Of a stretch of 64,000 bases of DNA, positions 42,107 through 49,925 are shown in pieces. The notes beneath the pieces are model-generated. The model did no database searches, was not told where the DNA came from, and saw nothing but the letters and a program-made list of their open reading frames with translations. The number at the start of each line of letters is the position of its first letter. The first letter of the stretch is position 1. The position numbers were made by a program, and so were the translations under genes. This DNA is from an uncultured Atopobiaceae bacterium (GTDB lineage Bacteria > Actinomycetota > Coriobacteriia > Coriobacteriales > Atopobiaceae), in the NCBI GenBank assembly GCA_944322145.1, contig CALUNW010000008.1, positions 59,763 through 123,762 of the forward strand. The letters are read 5' to 3'.

Positions 42107-42144
42107 GCTGCCGAGGTGGTGTCGATGCATGCCGTCTCGGCAGC
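42107..42144 (+). terminator. Terminator-like hairpin
   Basis: GCTGCCGAG ... CTCGGCAGC, 9-bp arms and a 20-nt loop, 6 bp past the 65-aa gene; a run of six T follows 16 bp further downstream. Confidence 0.45.
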
Positions 42145-42434
42145 ATCACTATGTGACCGTTTTTTGCGCATCCACGCTCGTATCTGGTGCTTTGAGGGCT
42201 GGGCTGGTATTTCTTGCGCGGAACGGACGTGCCTTGCTGCTTACTTTATTATGCGTTGCAGTCGGTTCTTGCTGGTCTCGGGTATTCGGTTGAATCACTT
42301 CGCAAGAGCGGATCGTGTTCGCCACGTGCAGTAAAACGCGAACTGCGGTTGCGCATGAGAGGCGTTCCGGTTGAACGCTTCAGGGAGTTCGGCCGGCGCT
42401 TCATTGCTCGTTCTAAGTATGTGGTCGCCGTCGA

Positions 42435-43010
42435 CTACTTCTCGTCCGGGCTGGCAGACGCGCGCGGCCTGGCAACGATCGCCGGCACGAGCGACAGCGG
42501 GTTGCGCACGGCGGGCTCGCCGCCGTAGGCCCTCGGGAGCACGGCGACCCTGCGGCCGCGGTCGGCGACGATCTCGACCGTGTCCGGGTGCATCCCGACC
42601 AGCAGCCCCCTGCCGTGCCTCGCCGGTCCGGCGACGTACTCGCGGCCGTCGACCTTGACGTAGCCGCGCTTGTCCGCCCTGGCCAGCACCCACCGCACCG
42701 CGTCGAACGCGGCGCCGGGCAGCGCACGCATCTCGGCGAGGTCCTCTCTCAGCGTCTCCGCCGACGCCCGGCTGTCGCGTCGTCACCGCGGCGTTCAAGC
42801 GCGCGCACCCCTCCGCGAGCAGGGCGTTCAGCTCGGCGAGCGACTCGACCCTGGCTGGGTACGGGGACGGACAGGTTGCGCCTCAGGTAGCCGACCGCGT
42901 TCTCCACCGAGCCTTTCTCGTTGCCGGAATAGGGGCTGAAGTGCCTCGACTCGAGGCGGTAGTGCCCCCTGAACAGGGAGAACAGCCCGGATGAGCGGTC
43001 GTTCCCTCGT
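42435..43010 (-). pseudogene. IS21-family transposase (IstA) remnant
   Basis: Read in three frames on the minus strand: RSSGLFSLFRGHYRLESRHF, SPYSGNEKGSVENAVGYLRR, NLSVPVPSQ, then after a frameshift LAELNALLAEGCARLNAAV, and after another ASAETLREDLAEMRALPGAA, FDAVRWVLARADKRGYVKVD, GREYVAGPARHGRGLLVG. The SGNEKGSVE-N-VGYLRR motif and the DKRG-x-x-x-V-G-x-x-Y-x-GP tail are IS21 IstA features. The catalytic core upstream is missing and no istB is present. At least two frameshifts; dead. Confidence 0.78.
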
Positions 43011-43089
43011 TATCGCGGTGCCGGGATCACCCATATCGGCTCCAAAAGTTAGAAAAATACGGCTGAAGGTACGGGTACCCGCAGCCGCT

Positions 43090-43108
43090 AAAAGCCCGAG
43101 GGCTTTTT
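43090..43108. terminator. Short bidirectional terminator
   Basis: AAAAGCCC-GA-GGGCTTTTT; compact stem with flanking A and T runs, between the IS21 remnant and the ImmA/IrrE remnant. Confidence 0.55.
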
Positions 43109-43238
43109 ACAATGGCTGAAGTGTACCCGATTGGGGCGGGAGGGGAAAGCGCCAGGGAGGCATGGCCTTTCCGTCCAGAAGGGTTCCATAGATTCGAGAC
43201 GGGGCGTGGCGGCGGGCGGCGTTGCCGGACGCGCCCGG

Positions 43239-43352
43239 CGAACTTCTGTACTTTGCGAGCGAGGCTGTTGGTTTCGCTTCATATACGCGCAGGTCAGGAG
43301 CTCGACGGATCTTCTTCCCCCGCTGGCTCCGACGGCAAAGTACAGAAGTTCG
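43239..43352. repeat. Perfect 18-bp inverted repeat with 78-bp spacer
   Basis: CGAACTTCTGTACTTTGC at 43239-43256 and its exact complement at 43335-43352. The inner and outer flanks do not extend the match well. Could be a pair of IS ends, a small MITE-like unit, or a relic of two insertions; no gene lies inside. Confidence 0.7.
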
Positions 43353-43383
43353 GAGGGCGGTGTCGCGATGGGCAGGGCTCTGC

Positions 43384-43795
43384 CTACACTGCCGTCGGAA
43401 TCTCGACGTCTACCAGCAGGCCGTTGCACCATCCGTAGTCGAGTGTGCGTCTCCCGTGCATCTCGTTCACGGCGACGACGGCACCCGCCGCCGGCCTTGG
43501 CGACCCTGACGATGTCCGCCTTTCGAGTTAGCCCGCGGAAGCTGCCGAGCCCCCTCGGAGCCGAAGAGCTCGCGCCGGGCGAACTCTTCGGCGCCCTTCT
43601 CGCTGGGCTTGTCGGACTTTTGGTCGTCCGGTTCGACGCTTGTCGAGCGGTCCCCGTCGTTGAGGATGTGCCCGAGCTCGTTGAAGAGCGTCCAGACGAT
43701 GAAGCCGTCCTTCTTCCTGCGTCCCGCCCGCTGGATTATCGGGACGACCCAGGGGGTCCATCGAGTGATGCCGTGGAGGGGGAAGTTGGCGCGCT
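43384..43795 (-). pseudogene. ImmA/IrrE metallopeptidase-type (HigA-like) gene remnant
   Basis: Minus-strand frame GITRWTPWVVPIIQRAGRRK, KDGFIVWTLFNELGHILND, GDRSTSVEPD, KGAEEFARRELFG, GLTRKADIVRVAKA then, after a frameshift near 43,480, AVVAVNEMHGRRTLDYGWCN, GLLVDVEIPTAV and stop. This is the C-terminal zincin domain found in XRE/ImmA-IrrE proteins, where the motif is normally HELGH; here the first His is Asn. The N-terminal HTH is absent. A decayed antitoxin or phage-regulator gene. Confidence 0.68.
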
Positions 43796-43959
43796 ATGGG
43801 TTGTGTCGGCTGGGTAAATGCGAGTAATGGCATGAGGCCTCTGGAATTCGATGGTGCTCTCTGATTGCATGCAAAGTCTGCAAGCCACACGCTTTTGTTG
43901 TTGGGTAGACTATAAGCATTTTCTGACAGGCAAGACGATGCGTGGGGGAGGGGCTGAGC

Positions 43960-44436
43960 TTGACTAGCGTATTTGACGTAGCGGAGTACGTCCTCGACAT
44001 TTCAGGGTATCTTTCGACCATGAAGCTGCAGAAGCTCGTGTTCTACAGCAACGCTCTCTCCCTTGTGAGCGACGGCGAGCCCCTCTTTCCTGAGACTTTC
44101 CAGGCGTGGGTCAACGGCCCCGTATGTCCTCCCCTGTACTTTGCCCACAGGGGTAGGTTCATTGTGGGCCCGGGAGCGTTTGCCAGCCACGTCGGAGCTG
44201 CCGGGCTCGGAGAGAGGTCGCGGCGAATCGTTGAACGAACCCTCAACGTTTTGGGGAATCTGGACGGGAACGAGCTCAGCGAGCTGACCCATCACGAAGC
44301 GCCGTGGACCGAGGCGAGGGGAGATTGCGGCGACGCTGATCGCTGCAGCTCCGTCATAACAAATGAAGCGATTAGGTCGTTCTACTCGTCTTCCGAGTGC
44401 AGAAACCCGCTCTTCTATAAAATCCGACTCCCATGA
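43960..44436 (+). CDS. panA: PanA antitoxin (Panacea domain)
   Basis: 158 residues if started at TTG with GGAGGGG 7 bp before; an in-frame GTG 18 bp upstream is the alternative. It has MKLQKLVFYSNALSLVSDGE, PLFPETFQAWVNGPVCPPLY, FAHRGRF and LSELTHHEAPWTEARG, the Panacea (DUF4065/SocA-GepA) pattern: K-L-Q-K-L-x-Y, a-x-x-x-GP-x-x-x-x-Y and L-t-H-x-x-x-PW. Panacea domains are known antitoxins to many unrelated toxins. It overlaps the downstream RelA/SpoT-domain toxin by 4 bp (ATGA). Confidence 0.88.
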   Translation: MTSVFDVAEYVLDISGYLSTMKLQKLVFYSNALSLVSDGEPLFPETFQAWVNGPVCPPLYFAHRGRFIVGPGAFASHVGAAGLGERSRRIVERTLNVLGNLDGNELSELTHHEAPWTEARGDCGDADRCSSVITNEAIRSFYSSSECRNPLFYKIRLP

Positions 44437-45455
44437 CAATCACGAAGGGCCAGGTGAAGCGCGCCGGGGGCGTTCTTGCAAACCCCAACGCGGCTGAAGA
44501 CGAACGTCTCTGGGCCCAGGGTGTGGCTGACGCCTGGCGCGCTGCGCACAAGGAAGTCCTCTCGGAGATGGAGAGCGTGCTCGAGGAGGTCGCGTGCGAT
44601 CTTAACGATCGTCTCTCCGACGGGGCTCTTATCGTGAGCCGATTGAAGAGAATCGATACGATTGAAGGAAAGCTCAGGAGGCCGGGACTTAGCATTAAGC
44701 TCAACGAGATGAATGATATTGCGGGCTGTCGGGTGATTCTGTCCAAGCTCGATGAGGTTCGTGCTTTTGCTGAGGCTGTTGCTGAAAGGGCGTCGGTCAA
44801 GGAGCGCAACGGAATCAAAGATTACATTGCTCACCCGAAGTCCGATGGATATAGGAGCCTGCACATCATCACGAAGCACGATGCCCCTCGCGCGGGTTTT
44901 TCCGGGCTGTTTTGTGAGACGCAGATTCGTACCCGCCTGCAGCATGCCTGGTCAACAGCGCTTGAGACGTATGATGTTGTCACGGGCGTCGGGATGAAGT
45001 TTGGTCGGGGAGGCCCTGACGAGCGACGGTTCTTCTCGCTCGTTTCCGCGTTCTTTGCCATCAAGGAAGGCGCCGTCCCCGCCTTGGGGATACCTGCCTC
45101 GACCGCTGCGATGAGAGATGAGCTGAGCGCGCTGGAAAAGAGGTGCTCAATTGTCGAGATGCTGCGGGCGTGCTCTGGATCGGTGACCGTCCTCTCTCAT
45201 GAGGACTTCTCGTATGCGGCGTACTTTGTGCTGGAGATCGATTACGACCTGCAATGCACTCGCATTTACGGGTATCCCGAGGAGTCTGCAAGTGATGCTG
45301 AGCGCGTTTACTTTGAGCGTGAGCGGCTGAAGGGCCCCTTGCAGGACGTTCTCCTTGTGAGGTCGGTCTCGATCAAGAGCCTTCTTGAGGCCTATCCAAA
45401 CTACAGCATGGACATACGCTGCTTTCTGGAGTGCGTTGGCGAGATTTTGGAGTAG
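44433..45455 (+). CDS. toxSAS: RelA/SpoT-domain toxin
   Basis: 340 residues. RLKRIDTIEGKLRRPGL (about 70-86), LNEMNDIAGCRVIL (90-103), DYIAHPKSDGYRSLHII (130-146), ETQIRTRLQHAWSTALETYD (162-181) are the full set of (p)ppGpp-synthetase motifs. There is no HD hydrolase, TGS or ACT domain. A C-terminal 110-residue extension contains VTVLSHEDFSYAAYFVLEID. Single-domain synthetases paired with antitoxins are toxSAS; some make (pp)pApp, others pyrophosphorylate tRNA. The C-terminal extension and PanA partner recall the FaRel/CapRel-like group. Activity class cannot be read from the sequence alone. Confidence 0.9.
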   Translation: MTITKGQVKRAGGVLANPNAAEDERLWAQGVADAWRAAHKEVLSEMESVLEEVACDLNDRLSDGALIVSRLKRIDTIEGKLRRPGLSIKLNEMNDIAGCRVILSKLDEVRAFAEAVAERASVKERNGIKDYIAHPKSDGYRSLHIITKHDAPRAGFSGLFCETQIRTRLQHAWSTALETYDVVTGVGMKFGRGGPDERRFFSLVSAFFAIKEGAVPALGIPASTAAMRDELSALEKRCSIVEMLRACSGSVTVLSHEDFSYAAYFVLEIDYDLQCTRIYGYPEESASDAERVYFERERLKGPLQDVLLVRSVSIKSLLEAYPNYSMDIRCFLECVGEILE

Positions 45456-46138
45456 GGCGACGGCTTGGCCTCTTGCGAAGCCCGCCGGCATGTTCTGGCA
45501 GTTTGATAGATAGCGTCGCGAAAAGTAAAGTAGGGCCCCGGCCTCGCATTGCCGCCCTGCTTCGTCGTCCCCACCGCCGAGTAAGAGTTATGTGTAGGAA
45601 TGGCCCCTGAATCGGGGCTCTTCTCGCATATTTCTCTTACTCGGCGGCGGGCGTCCGGTCGCTGGCAGTCGGCGGTGTTGATGTTCGCTAGGAACTGGCC
45701 CGAATGAGCGCCGGCTTCTGAGCGGCACGTGCATCTGGAAATGAGCAGCTTGATCACGAGGGCCGCGACCCGGACCCGGGGCGCGGCCCTCGCCGTAGGG
45801 GGGCGGATGCTTCAGCTGGGCTGCACGTGAAGGACGGGGGCGCCGGGCCTCAGCGGTGATTCCGGCCCCGAGGGCGTAACGACGGGCACGGGGCTGGCGT
45901 TCTTCTCGCCATGGCGTCCGTTCCCCCGGCCTTGCGCCCGTACTTCTCGAAGTCCTTGGCGAAGGCCTAGAGCTTGAAGAAGAAACCCCTCTCCTCGAGG
46001 AAGGCGACCACTTGCGGGCGGCTTGAGGGCGGCTTTCGCCTCCGTCTTTCTTTTGGGACGGGTTTTGTGTGCGGCTCGGGATCGGCTGAGAGGCGTCGAC
46101 AAACAAAGGCGCGGCGTTGATTGCCTTGAAGACCCCGC
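45456..46138. other. Degenerate IS-derived region
   Basis: 680 bp without an intact gene. Two IS-end-like motifs face each other (CCGCCGAGTAAGAG at 45574-45587; CTCTTACTCGGCGG at 45634-45647) around 46 bp that hold a small GCCCC/GGGGC hairpin. In both directions the sequence leading into the motif reads as a frame ending ...AE-stop with the TAA inside the motif, suggesting 3' ends of two transposase genes. The minus frame further right (VVAFLEERGFFFKL, stop, AFAKDFEKYGRKAGG) is broken. IS family not identified. Confidence 0.5.
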
Positions 46139-46185
46139 TTGACTTTTGCCCTGTTATCTCTACGATACGTATCAATGACACGTAT
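46139..46185 (+). promoter_or_regulatory. Promoter and operator of the zinc-finger/Panacea TA pair
   Basis: TTGACT (46139-46144), 16 bp, TACGAT (46161-46166). The palindrome GATACGTATC (46164-46173) overlaps the -10 and a second ACGTAT half lies at 46180-46185. Likely bound by the HTH-containing antitoxin. Confidence 0.6.
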
Positions 46186-46195
46186 TGGAGGCAGA

Positions 46196-46687
46196 ATGGC
46201 TGAGCTGCTTTACCCTCTTGGCAGCGGAGGTGACGAGCTGACACAAGGATGGCGCCCAGATGATCTTGTTGATAGGCCGGACGGCCTGAAACTTTCATAT
46301 GATCAAGTAGCGAACCAGTGGCGCTGCATCAGACGGTGCCTGACTGAGAACAAGTTTCACGTCCAGCTTGGCGGTTCGGTAGACGGGGATAGCTCGCGGA
46401 GGAAAAATCGTGAGTTCCTTTACTCCTTTGGGCTTTGGAGAAAGAGCGATCAGAGGGACCTTCTCCTTAAGGTGGAGCCGGAAGACTTCTGCCATGCTTT
46501 CCGGGGTAGCGACGGGTCCTTGTACTACGTATTCTGCCTAGATGCGACTCTCTGCGAGGAGATGGGCTCATCTCGTCTGGTGAGGATGTACATAAAGCAC
46601 AATTATCCAGCTCCAGGGACCAAGGATGACGTCGTCATATCGTTCCACGAGCTTGAGAGGCCCATTAGCAAACCATTCAAAGACTGA
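46196..46687 (+). CDS. Putative toxin of a Panacea-type TA pair
   Basis: 163 residues from the ATG with GGAGG-CAGA in front. Contains LKLSYDQVANQWRCIRRCLT, EFLYSFGLWRKSDQRDLLLK, VEPEDFCHAFRGSDGSLYYV and VRMYIKHNYPAPGTKDDVVI, SFHELERPISKPF. Mixed alpha/beta, no membrane segment, no known toxin motif recognised. The order small gene then zinc-finger antitoxin, 17 bp apart, is that of MqsRA-type reverse-order operons, which leads me to infer a toxin. It might belong to a new toxin fold. Confidence 0.6.
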   Translation: MAELLYPLGSGGDELTQGWRPDDLVDRPDGLKLSYDQVANQWRCIRRCLTENKFHVQLGGSVDGDSSRRKNREFLYSFGLWRKSDQRDLLLKVEPEDFCHAFRGSDGSLYYVFCLDATLCEEMGSSRLVRMYIKHNYPAPGTKDDVVISFHELERPISKPFKD

Positions 46688-46704
46688 TAGGTAGAGGAGT
46701 AACT

Positions 46705-47751
46705 ATGGGCGAGGAACTGGGCGCTAGGGCGTATTGCTCGAATTGCCATGGAATGGTTGAGTTTGAGACGAGGACCGAGAAAAAAAGAATCGTCCACGAC
46801 GGCGTTCCCATTGAGTATGAGGCTCGTGCGGCCTACTGCGTCAACTGCGGCGACGAGCTTGCTTATGAGCCGTATGAGGAGGAGGGCGCGCAGGCGTTTG
46901 CCGAGGCCCTTCGAATTCATAATGGGATAGTTCCGCTATCAATCATTAAGGCTCTGCCAAAGAAGTATCACATTGGAAAGCGGCCGCTGTCGCTTCTTCT
47001 TGGGTGGGGAGAGGTCACATATTCCCGCTACATCGAGGGGCACATTCCTTCGATCGGCTATTCGAACATTATTCAGAGGCTGTTCGATAACCCGGTTGAA
47101 TACGAGCAGCTTCTTGAGAAGAATAGGGGTCTGATTTCTGACCGTGCTTATCAGAACAGTAAAAAGGCTGTTAAGGCGGTCATTGAGTCAGATCAACCTG
47201 AGACTGAGAAGATGCTTGAAGTCGCGAGCGAATTTTGCGTCCTTTCTGGGGGAAACATCGGCGCCAGGGAAATTGAGAAGCTAACGTATTACGCGCAGGC
47301 GTTCAGTCTTGTTGTTCTTGATGAGCCGCTCTTCGAGCTTGAGCCCGAGGCATGGGTGGCCGGACCCGTCTATAGAAGACTGTGGGAGATTTTTAAACTC
47401 GACAATGTGTCGGGAGTGTATGGGGACGGGAGGCTCAGCCTCGAGGACAGCTCCTGCTTTGACGAAAAGGAGGAGGATCTGATCAAAGCCGTGTGGCATG
47501 CGTTTGGGATATACGGCGGGACCGTTCTTTCCGAGATGACCCATCGCGAGGATCCTTGGCTGCTTGCAAGGAAGCGCGCCGGCGTTGGTGTGGATGAGAG
47601 GTGCTCAGAACCCATACGTCTCGGTGACATGCGGTCGTTCTTTGAAAAGCGGTTGGACGGAAAGCGTGGCATAAGAGATATGGCAAAGAAGTATGCCGAA
47701 GAATCTGCTGGCGAGGCGCTCCTGTCTATTATGGGGATGCAGCCCTCCTGA
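46705..47751 (+). CDS. Zinc finger + HTH + Panacea antitoxin (MqsA/GepA-like)
   Basis: 348 residues in three parts. First, a zinc ribbon with Cys11/Cys14 (YCSNCHG) and Cys45/Cys48 (YCVNCGD), as in MqsA. Second, an HTH at about 70-130 with RPLSLLLGWGEVTYSRYIEG, HIPSIGYSNIIQRLFDNPVE. Third, a Panacea domain at about 168-330 with IEKLTYYAQAFSLVVLDEPL, LEPEAWVAGPVYRRLWEIFK and LSEMTHREDPWLLARKRAG. Proteins with this layout are known Panacea antitoxins that also repress their operon. The palindromic operator upstream fits. Partner: the 163-residue protein upstream. Confidence 0.88.
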   Translation: MGEELGARAYCSNCHGMVEFETRTEKKRIVHDGVPIEYEARAAYCVNCGDELAYEPYEEEGAQAFAEALRIHNGIVPLSIIKALPKKYHIGKRPLSLLLGWGEVTYSRYIEGHIPSIGYSNIIQRLFDNPVEYEQLLEKNRGLISDRAYQNSKKAVKAVIESDQPETEKMLEVASEFCVLSGGNIGAREIEKLTYYAQAFSLVVLDEPLFELEPEAWVAGPVYRRLWEIFKLDNVSGVYGDGRLSLEDSSCFDEKEEDLIKAVWHAFGIYGGTVLSEMTHREDPWLLARKRAGVGVDERCSEPIRLGDMRSFFEKRLDGKRGIRDMAKKYAEESAGEALLSIMGMQPS

Positions 47752-47854
47752 AGGAATGTTGGTCGAGCGGAGACGTGCTGGCGGGGGCGATTCGCGAGTA
47801 TGCCTCCAAATGTCGCAGGCGTGAAAACGAGCTTCTGTTGGTGGACTTGCTCGG

Positions 47855-48825
47855 ATGATTGAGCGAGCCGGCGAGGCGAGCGAGGAGGATGACGTGGGCG
47901 CCAGAGAGGGCATTCCGAGCTATGTGGCGCACTCCGCGGAGGACGGCAGGCTCGAGCCGCTCGAGGCCCACCTTCGTGAGGTTTCCGAGATGGCCGCGCG
48001 CTTTGCCGAGCCGCTCGGGATGGCCGAGCTCGCCGCCGACATCGGCCTCATGCACGACCTGGGCAAGTACTCCGACGCCTTTCAGGACCGAGTCCTGAGG
48101 GATGGCCCCAAGGTCGACCACTCCACCGCCGGCGCATGGGAGCTCTCTTCTCGCGGCTCGTGGGAGGGAGCCTACTGCGTCACGGGCCATCACGCAGGCC
48201 TTCCTGACGGCGGTGCCGTCAACGAGGGCGGCTCGCTGGGCGACCGGCTGCACCGAGCTGCCTCCGGGCGCCTGGAGGACTACTCGGCGTACCGCTCAGA
48301 GCTGAGCGTTCCAGAGGAGGTCCCGCACGTGAGCCCGACCTTCCCGGAGGCATGGGGAGAGAAGGAGCAGGTCTTCTCGTGCTACTTCGCCGCCCGCATG
48401 CTCTTCTCGTGCCTGGTCGATGCGGACTACCTCTGCACAGAGCGCTTCATGACGGGGAGGGCTCGCAAGACGCCTGCGTCGGACTCCCTTCCGGTCCTGC
48501 GTGACCGCTTCGAGAGAAGGTTGGAGAGGTTCTATCCTCCCTCCGAAGGAATCAACGAGGTCCGCTGCTCCGTCCTCGACGCATGTCTCGACGCGTCCTC
48601 CCTGCCCGCAGGCGTCTTCTCGCTGACGGTTCCCACGGGAGGGGGAAAGACGCTTGCGGTCACCCGCTTCGCCCTCAACCACGCTGCGCGCCCTGGAGCT
48701 CAGATGCGCAGGGTCATCTATGCGGTTCCCTACACCTCGATCATCGAGCAGAACGCCGCGGTCCTGAGGGAGTGGCTTGGCCCTGAGAACGTCCTCGAGC
48801 ATCATGCCAACTTCGACTTTGACTC
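47855..48825 (+). pseudogene. cas3: cas3 (type I CRISPR), truncated
   Basis: The N-terminal 323 codons of Cas3 are intact: YVAHSAEDGRLEPLEAHLRE, HD nuclease motif LMHDLGKYSDAFQ (His67-Asp68), DHSTAGAWE, TGHHAGLPDGG, then the helicase start with Walker A VPTGGGKTLAVTRFAL (260-266) and IYAVPYTSIIEQNAAVLREW. After HHANFDFD the frame enters unrelated sequence that coincides with an IS-end motif at 48828. DEAD box and the rest of the helicase are missing, as are all other cas genes and any repeat array. The HD-first layout is like type I-C. Confidence 0.85.
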
Positions 48826-49045
48826 TCTTCTCTTACTCGGCGACGTGGGTTGGAATTCGAGGGGCGGCGGCTTGGTCGTGCGCGTCTCGGGTCGCGTCGG
48901 CCTGCAGCGACAGAGGCCCCGGCGCGCCGGAAACGTTGCAAGTCTGAAAAAAGCGGCCTGAAACCCTCCAACCTTTTCAATTGATAATGCGCGCTTTAAG
49001 GCAAACACCCAAAATGGGGAGGGTGAAGGAAATTACCGACGGGCG
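48826..49045. mobile_element. IS-end fragment that interrupts cas3
   Basis: Starts with TTCTCTTACTCGGCG (48828-48842), identical over 15 bp to 45632-45646. Reading inward on the minus strand gives a short frame ending in THVAE-stop, the stop being inside the motif, like the two ends at 45.6 kb. The remaining about 100 bp have no intact gene and fade into the upstream region of the Crp-like gene, where no second IS end is seen. Confidence 0.5.
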
Positions 49046-49051
49046 GTGCAG

Positions 49052-49648
49052 ATGGGTTCCGATCAAACGAAGTTCGCGGCGCTGATTAGGCACATCGGGG
49101 GCGACCTGATCTCGGAGGACGAGATCGAGGCTCTCGCCGTCGCCTCGCGCCTCCGCCACTTTGAGAAGGGCGAGACCATCATCGCGGAGGGCGAGGTCCC
49201 GCCCGAGCTCTTCATCCTCGTGTCCGGCGTCGTGCGGGGCTACCTCCTCGACGCGTCCGGCAAGGAGGTTACCGACTGCGTCCTGGGGACGCCCGGGATG
49301 GTGGCGATGCCCTACGCCCGGCTAGACGCGCCGTCCCCCAGCTGCGTCCAGGCGCTCAGCACCACCGTCCTGCTCGCCGTCGACATGTCGTGCATCGACT
49401 CCCTGCTCAAGACCAGCCTCGGGCTCAACAAGCTCTATATATCAATACTGCAGGACGCCTGGGAGATGCACTGGGAGGTGGAGCGGATCTCGCGCCAGTG
49501 CACGGCGCGCGAGCGCTACCTCTGGTTCCTCGAGAAGTACCCGGGCATGGAGGAGGCCGTGCCGGCGCGTCACATCGCGTCGTTCCTCGGCATGACGCCC
49601 GTGACGCTCTCGCGCCTGCGCGCCGCGCTGCGCGAGGAGGGGGAGTGA
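49052..49648 (+). CDS. Crp/Fnr-family transcription regulator
   Basis: 198 residues from the ATG; a GTG two codons earlier is possible and the ribosome site is not clear. The cyclic-nucleotide-binding-like barrel is present (LRHFEKGETIIAEGEVPPEL, FILVSGVVRGYLLDASGKEV), then a dimer helix, then an HTH with RHIASFLGMTPVTLSRLRAA. The phosphate-binding cassette for cAMP is not conserved, so it probably senses something else. The C-terminal HTH is of the Crp type. Target genes unknown. Confidence 0.87.
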   Translation: MGSDQTKFAALIRHIGGDLISEDEIEALAVASRLRHFEKGETIIAEGEVPPELFILVSGVVRGYLLDASGKEVTDCVLGTPGMVAMPYARLDAPSPSCVQALSTTVLLAVDMSCIDSLLKTSLGLNKLYISILQDAWEMHWEVERISRQCTARERYLWFLEKYPGMEEAVPARHIASFLGMTPVTLSRLRAALREEGE

Positions 49649-49834
49649 GCCGTCCGGAGGAGCAATCCGCCGAGCCGGCGAGCGCCGGGGCCATGCCGCT
49701 TTCAGCCCTGCGCACGTTGCGTGAGCGTGTGCCTCGCGGGCAATCGGCGCGGCACGTGAGGACTACAATTGTTAATCAGTAACGCCGCTTGACCGACCAT
49801 TCTGTAAAGAAACGCGCCTGTTACCAACAATTTG

Positions 49835-49863
49835 TTGACCTCCCCCCGTCACGCTGCTACGCT
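49835..49863 (+). promoter_or_regulatory. Promoter of the surface protein gene
   Basis: TTGACC (49835-49840), 17 bp, TACGCT (49858-49863); 62 bp leader before the ATG at 49926. Confidence 0.6.
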
Positions 49864-49925
49864 CTCTAAAAGTGGGGAGGGGGTCAATAGCGACTCCCCC
49901 TAGCAGATGAGAAGGGACCTATCGC

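Noticed and set aside
42828..43034. Independent small minus-strand gene.
   Set aside because: It is an out-of-frame reading of the IS21 IstA remnant, whose correct frame gives SGNEKGSVEN.
43112..43817. Plus-strand frames over the 43.1-43.8 kb stretch.
   Set aside because: They run opposite to the ImmA/IrrE remnant and across the inverted repeat; no motifs.
45588..46298. 236-codon minus-strand frame.
   Set aside because: Low-complexity Ser/Arg/Pro content; it crosses IS-end motifs and the promoter of the TA pair.
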